Assembly (NCBI RefSeq): GCF_949628265.1
Contig: NC_088786.1
Coordinates: forward strand, 2,790,001-2,854,000
Length of the DNA: 64,000 bases
Origin: Cloeon dipterum
Lineage: Eukaryota; Arthropoda; Insecta; Ephemeroptera; Baetidae
Direction of reading: 5' to 3'
The position numbers were made by a program, and so were the translations under genes. Shown piece after piece: positions 58,055 through 64,000 of the stretch (positions are counted from its first letter, which is position 1; each line of letters opens with the position of its first letter). A model generated the notes under the pieces. It was given only the letters and a program-made list of their open reading frames with translations. It was not told the origin of the DNA and ran no database searches.

Positions 58055-61000
58055 TTAAAAGAGCAGGGATTCGACTCTGAGCAAGGAGATGGCCAGAGAG
58101 AGCACTAAAAGGCCCAATCCCAGCGAGGCTCCGGACGGAGTTGCGCGTCCGCACTTGTCGATTTCGGCCTCCAGTCTGTGCGAGGAAAGGCACCCCTCCA
58201 GCCTGCGGCGGGGCAAATCGTTGATTGGCAACTTGTAGCACGGGAAGCTCTCGTTTTGGTAGCTGACAACCTCCGGATCGGCGTCCCACCGCTCAGGTCC
58301 AGGGTCCATCTCTGGACTCAGGTTGTCCACCACAACTAAAATCAGATTCGTGTTGGGCACTCGCTTTGCCACAAGTGACCTGGAAAATGGTTCGAAATTA
58401 CTTTATCTGAAAGATTTTAATTAAAGTAGCACTGGAATCGATTCTTGAGGGTTGAGCTAGGTTGGACAACCGAATCAGTCGTGCCGAAAGTATATTTAAA
58501 AACGAAAAACCGTTTATTTAGCGGTTTTTGATCTTAATCTTGCTACAAGAACGGTGGTGACCAATCAGAGAAGGCTTTTTTTATTTTTTAAGTACTGCTG
58601 TTTCGATCTTAGGCCAATCAGAGAAAGGCTCCCTTCTCTGATGGATTCTAATGCCACCTTTCGCTAAATTCAAACCAAAAACTGCCAAAAAAAAACATTT
58701 TTACGTTTCTGCCAATTTTTGGCACGTCAAGTCGATTTGTCGATCAAGAGACTCGACCATCAGGAATCGATTGGTACTGTCAAAAATGAAATTAGTAGAA
58801 AATGACACGTGCCTGCTGCGGAAGATGAACGGTTCTTCTGTGGGTTCTTCAGTCGCAAGATCCTCCTCGTCTTCCTCTTCGTTGTCTTCGTTTTCTACAT
58901 TTTCTGTTTCGTACTTGGCTTCTCCGTCGACGCCACCTTCGATTTCCTGCACTTCCTTTTCAGGTTGATCCCCTTGCATGGCTTCGTCGTCACTGTCGTC
59001 AGTCACAAATTCCACGTTTTTCTCGGTGACCGGCCCCGCGGTTGTGAAGCTGAGGATTTCCGGCTCAGGGTCTTCGTAAACGAGCGGTTCGTCTTTGCTT
59101 GTCATGTTGACCAAGGCCAAGAGGCGGATCTTGTCGCAAGGGTCACTCTCCACCTTTGTGTACGTGTACACGGGCCTTGCCTCGTCTTCGTCGTCATCTT
59201 TAGCTTCCTTGGACGAAACTTCCTCGCCGTAATCGTCGTAAAATGCTACAGAATTACGGATTAGAGGCTTACCGCTTTTCATGAAAATTAAAATTACAGT
59301 TTGCCGCGTCGACAGGGCTCCACATGTAGTTGTTCACAGCAACTTGCAAGAACTGACCAGCCATGTAGCTCAGCAGTCCTTGCACCCATCTCACAGGCTG
59401 TTTGTTTCCAGAGTTAATTATCGTAAAAATTTATAAAATTAAATTTACCGTCAAAAAGAGGTCCGCGGCTCCGGACGAAACGATGGTTTGGTTGATGCAG
59501 GTGGCCTGGTAGTCAAAGAGGACCATCTGTCTGTAAGCGCCGATTTTCTTCAGCGCCACCATGGCGTCGGGTGCGACGTCTCCGAAGAACCGGCCTGTGT
59601 CGTTGAATTCGTCGGACACCACAACGTAGCCATTGACGTCTAGCAGGTAGCAGGAAATCTCCTCGGAGGCACAGCCGCAGAGATCGGTGCTGCCGGCCTT
59701 CTCCGTGCACTGCATTCAATGTTTATTTAGCAGCAATAACATTATTAGAGGCTATTTGCACTTACTGAAGGGGAAGCGTAGGTTTCAGTGATTTTGTACA
59801 GTTGCTGTTGCAATCTATGAATGGGAAATTTATATCCGGCCACGGCTGCTGGCACTTCATGCCCGCCGTCTTGATGGTAGACTGCGGTAAACGCAGTAAC
59901 AGTTTGATCGGGATCCGCGCCTATAAATGACGAGATAATTTTTTCGAGTCATTAATAAAACCAGAATTACCAGCATCAAACGGAACGTTGAACAAAATAG
60001 AGTCTGGACTCTCTTCATGCAGAAGAATGGTGGCTTTATACCAATCCTCGTCAATGGCCCGGTTGTTGAAGTCACCAAATCTACTGTTGATTTATTTTTT
60101 TATTTTTGAATGATGTAACAAAAAATTATATAGTTTTACCTCTCTGTTCCACTCATCGCGTTCACATACTGCCACCGCGTCAGCCCGGCGTGCGTCGACA
60201 CAAATCGCATCGTAATATTGAAATGTTCCACGGGCTCGCGTCTAGGGATTAAATAGATATATTTCACTACAGTGCTTTTTTTACAGTGCTTTTTTTTCGC
60301 CATACTCATTCATGATATCTCGCAGGACCCATTCATCTGTTCCAAACCAATTATTGATCGCTTTCGCCTCCATCAAAAGTCCCAGGACTAAGTCCTCATC
60401 GCCTTGATAACAAATCAATTAAAAAGCAGCCTCGCCAATTTTTCTATCCTCACAATAATAGTAGTCCTCTGGTACCGGGCGTCTCCCGCACGAGTGGTCT
60501 TCTTCACCAGATTCCACGTCTATTTTATTAATCTCATGTAACGTATTTATACAAGATCACGTTTTTTGTCTTACCTAATGGCAAAAGGGGGTCGGAAAAC
60601 CATTTCCACTTTTCTTCCTCGTTGTCCTTTTTCTTGAAGAAATGCATCAGTCTCTCCTCAGGGGTTGTGAAATTTTTAATATTATCGTGGAGATATCTGC
60701 AGTAAACCCTAGAGGTGTATAAAAAAATTATTTCAGGGTAATTTAAATTTAGAATTAATAATACCAATCCGGGTGAACTCGCCAATTAGTGCCGTGGAAG
60801 TAATTTGCGGATGTAATGCCGGCTAAAAACATATATACCGTTAATTTCATTTTTTTTATCAAAGTCGTGCAATTCTTCAACTGTTCAGGGGAGGTCAAGA
60901 CGAGTCTAGCGGTTGGTAGATTTTGAAATTCTGACACTTAGAACCCGAGATTTGGGTATGGAAATATTCGCAAAATAAATAGAAATTCGAAAAAATTGTG

Positions 61001-64000
61001 TTTTCAGTTTTGAAGTAGAATTTTTCGAAACCAGTCTGAAATTTCCACACAAGTTTACTCATGTCATGGGACAAATTATGAGTACATTAGCAAAAATTCC
61101 AACATCCCTAGTACATTTCCATATTATAAATTATAAACCAAAATTAAAATTGGTGACGACCTTTGAACTTTACCTAGGACATCAAATTAACATGAATTAT
61201 TTCAATCGGAATGCAGAGCACATCTTATTTTTTAGATTTTCCAAACTTTGTTCTGTAAAATCCTTAATAGTGAATATTTAGTCGAAAATTTTATGTGACT
61301 GATTTCTGATGTAAATTTTGTTGAGTTTTCGTCGGTATTTTTTGACCTTTTTCTAGCTTCCGGAACTTTTCGCCAACATCAATGCTGAAAGTGCCATAGT
61401 TAGGTGGTAAACTGAGTCCCAGTGTAAATGGAGTTCCGTTCACGGGTATGTAAAAAAAGTCTCGGGTTTCCACGTTGATTCGGCGCTGAAAAAAATGGCA
61501 TCGTAAAAAGAGAGCAGCGATAAAGAAAAAAAGTTGTACCTGATCGTCCAATGCGAATTTTATCTTGATATCCAATATGCTGCCTTTTTCGTGTGCTACC
61601 ATGCTGTTTCGCAGCTATAATAAGAAAGAAGAGCAATAACGAAAAGTGTTCTGCGAAAAATAAAACTCACCTTCAAAGTGTCTTCATTTGGCTGTCTCGC
61701 CTCGACGGTGTCATCGTCGACCATTTCAATTTCTGTCAGATCGACACTGTTAAAATTATCTCGGGGGAAGCCTTGAACCTGACAAATTGTGCGTGAGCCG
61801 GTTAATCATGCCCAATTTTTTGCCAACTCACCACAGGCTTGAGCTCCGGGTGCATTAGAATGTAGCCATTGTTGGTGACCATGAATGCGTAACCGTTCAC
61901 GCCGATCTGCGATGCAATCGATCATTCTTATTATAACAGGATCAAATAACTTTTTGTCCGGCTCACCTGGTAGGGCTTTGTTTTTTCCAGGAACATCTTC
62001 AGCGGCACGTCGAGCCCGGCAACACCAAGCAACTCCGCAGAAACGCTCTGGAGGAAGATATTTAATAATTGAGACGCGTTTTGATTTTTTTAATTTATGT
62101 TAGTTTTTACGGTATTATCTCTGACGTTTCCAAACCTATCAAAAACCGGAATGGAGACAGACGTCATCAGCTGAAACTGCTGAACTTTTCTTGCTTTTAT
62201 GCTCTCGTGGTCCTGCACATAAAATTGAAATCAAATACTTCCGAATAAATTATACAAATGATGCACTCTCGAGCTCAAGAAGAAATGATAAGAAATGTTT
62301 TGATCTTTTTTCGAGAAAAAAAGAATAGACCAAAATTATTCACAGTTGATTCCTTGTCGTTATTAGCTTGATTGATAGTTCGCAATTAGAGCAATTAGTT
62401 AGTGATCGAACACGCAAGAGAAAAATGTTGAGATTAATTGATCTTACCGCTCCTATGACAAAGCGTCGGTCCTCCTCAGCCTGCGTATAGGCTAACTCAT
62501 TTTCTCTGTCCATGTGTTGGCCCATTACTTCTTTTAGCCACTGAGACACTTTTCTGTCCTGTGGTAAGCAGCGTTAAAAGAAACCACACTTTAATGAAAA
62601 GCTAACTACTGAGGTAGTATATTATGATGAGTTGGTAGAAAGAGAAGAGAGGCGCTGTTTTGAGCTGGGAAAACTAACTCCACACATTATTAACTTCCTA
62701 AAATACTCTCCCACTGCAGAAAGCGTGAACCTTTTCAACTATAAATGATAATAAGAAAAATAAGAAACCGAAAATTTGATTTAAAATTTCAAAAGAAGAA
62801 GAAAATTAAAATCTTGATTGTGAGTCGCATTTGCGGTTTTTATCTAAGTTGAAAACCCAAACAGTATGTATTAAAAGGAAACAATACTTGCCTGAAAGTC
62901 TGCATACGCGTGGCTCCAAACCACAGGATGCTGGTCGCCCTGAAGAACCATGGGCCGAGCAATCACGTTCAAATAGCGCAAAGCCTCTTCCCGTACCTCT
63001 TCCAATGACTGCATGTGCGTGTACCAGCCTGACAGAAATAGCAGAAATAAATTCGAATGCATTGCTGATTTCCGTTGAGGAAAAAATTGGTATTTACGAT
63101 ATACGATTAAATTAAGTCTTGAATTGAGTTTCCTGTGGTAAAAACATGTGAAAAAACTCCAAAATTGCAATTCTGGCTAAAAGTCAATTTAATGAAATAA
63201 TTCTACCCCCGGGAGGCAGGGGGTGGTTCTCCATGCCCACGAAAAGTAAAAATTTAAATTTTCAATACAATTATTGGGTCAAATCCTCTCAAAATATGCA
63301 CAAAAAAGTGTTTTTAAAAAATTCTGCATTTCCAGGGTAAAAAGCATGTTTATTTACAGCTTTGACGCCGATTATCTCAAAAGAGAGGGAAAGAATGTCG
63401 CGAAAATTTTGTATGTTGTTTTTCATGTCTATGGACCACATTTTGGCTTGTTTAGTTTTAAAAATTTTATGTACCATGGTATCCCAGTTTTTGTTTTTTA
63501 AATCGACCTGATCTTTGCGTCAAACGTAGATAGATCATTTTTCATAAAAAATTCTTAAATCCAGGGGGCAAAAGTCAAAATTGCTTTGAAAAAAAAAATT
63601 GAGCCTTTGTAAAATAGGAAATTTCAAGTAATTTTGGCTCAATATTCTGGGGTGTGACAAAGGTCTACCAGGGCAACCCCTCCAGCAAATTTCGTCCAAA
63701 TCTGAGGAGCCATGCCCGTTTTAATTATCTTCAATAATGTTTCGCTATTATTTTTGGTAAATTTTATTGTGGAACGAATCAGAAGCAACAGAATAACATA
63801 CCCCGGTTGAGGCAGGCCATCCACTGGATTTCCCTGACATTGGTCACCTCTTTGCCCAGCAAATAGGTGAACACGCGGACTGGAATCTGCATCTCGCCAG
63901 TTTCATTGAATCGGTTGTAGGTCTCGAAAACTTCAGTCAAGTTGCTCGGCACGCCGTCGGTGATCAGCATAATGGCCTGGTTGCAGCTCTCGCAGCCTTC
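58055..64000 (-). CDS. CACNA2D: Voltage-gated calcium channel alpha2delta subunit, gene 2 (5' part outside window)
   Basis: This is a tandem paralogue of gene 1. Twenty exons are visible: 63802-64000 (cut by the edge), 62892-63028, 62448-62558, 62111-62212, 61967-62047, 61832-61906, 61671-61778, 61540-61614, 61347-61485, 60765-60822, 60575-60708, 60454-60519, 60306-60402, 60140-60241, 59971-60080, 59766-59920, 59449-59709, 59298-59397, 58813-59245 and 58055-58379, coding 955 aa. The visible chain starts in the VWA domain ([15 protein letters not shown]), then has [20 protein letters not shown] and [14 protein letters not shown], and ends in a hydrophobic tail ([15 protein letters not shown]), probably a GPI signal. 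The 433-nt exon encodes a strongly acidic stretch ([16 protein letters not shown]). The MIDAS DxSxS lies beyond the edge. Confidence 0.93.
58380..58812 (-). other. Inferred GC-AG intron of alpha2delta gene 2
   Basis: The exon end CAGCAG|GCACGT joins in phase 2 to the exon starting TTTTCCAG|GTCACTTGTGG, the same phase as the homologous join in gene 1. The nearby GT (CAC|GTGTCA) would be phase 0 and break the frame. The intron is filled by a family A MITE. Confidence 0.55.
58428..58795. repeat. Fold-back MITE family A, copy 6
   Basis: The left end AGCACTGGAATCGATTCTTG and the right end CAGGAATCGATTGGTACTGT are inverted. The interior keeps GGTGACCAATCAGAGAAGG and its complement. It lies in the 58380-58812 intron. 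Confidence 0.75.
60885..61270 (+). repeat. Interspersed repeat family C, copy in alpha2delta gene 2 intron
   Basis: The sequence from TTCAGGGGAGGTCAAGACG to CTTTGTTCTGTAAAATCC aligns with 9060-9480. Both carry TCATGGGACAA and CTAGGACATCAAATT. It lies in the 60823-61346 intron, antisense to the gene. Confidence 0.6.
62559..62891 (-). other. Inferred GC-AG intron of alpha2delta gene 2
   Basis: The exon end TTTCAG|GCAAGT is a canonical GC donor. It joins in phase 0 to GACAGAAAAGTG, exactly where gene 1 has a GT-AG intron (ACC|GTAAGT to GATCCGAAA). Confidence 0.75.

Noticed and set aside
1-64000. Autonomous transposon or virus-like element
   Set aside because: No open frame with reverse transcriptase, integrase, transposase, capsid or envelope signatures was found; the repeats present are short and non-coding.

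Overview
The window looks like a piece of an arthropod nuclear genome, most likely an insect. Genes have many short GT-AG introns (several only 47-65 bp), exons are GC-rich against AT-rich spacers, and the proteins fit insect orthologues (GPA2/GPB5 hormone subunits, dysbindin, a Spaghetti-like RPAP3, alpha2delta calcium-channel subunits). I saw no bacterial operon, CRISPR array, rRNA, confident tRNA, or any open frame for a transposase, reverse transcriptase or virus-like protein. The exon coordinates below were built by hand from splice signals, reading phase and recalled family sequence.

Layout. 1-12.5 kb: the two subunits of the thyrostimulin-type glycoprotein hormone, GPB5 (plus) and GPA2 (minus), lie tail to tail about 6.5 kb apart, each with a non-coding first exon. 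14.5-22.9 kb: three METTL7-type methyltransferase genes in tandem on the plus strand with the same five-exon structure. 24-32.6 kb: a compact housekeeping block with POLR2I (RPB9, minus) and PGAP2 (plus) head to head, FARS2 (minus) and dysbindin (plus) head to head, and WBP4 (minus) meeting dysbindin tail to tail. 34.7-37 kb: CAMKMT (minus). 43-45.7 kb: RPAP3 (plus). 46.2-64 kb: two tandem minus-strand calcium-channel alpha2delta genes; the first is complete (27 coding exons, 1,244 aa), while the second runs off the right edge and lacks its 5' part.

The spacers and larger introns carry short non-autonomous repeats: a fold-back MITE family with six copies, a second MITE with two, a tRNA-like SINE candidate with three or four, at least two further interspersed families, and two nearly perfect single hairpins. 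The most notable gene-level points are the hormone subunit linkage, the METTL7 array, and the alpha2delta pair with three inferred GC-AG introns and a 57-nt phase-0 exon found in one paralogue only.

Functionally, GPA2 and GPB5 would form one secreted heterodimer and the alpha2delta proteins would serve voltage-gated calcium channels. The other genes are unrelated housekeeping functions (Pol II, GPI anchors, mitochondrial translation, BLOC-1 trafficking, splicing, calmodulin methylation, Hsp90/R2TP assembly) and appear to be neighbours only by position.
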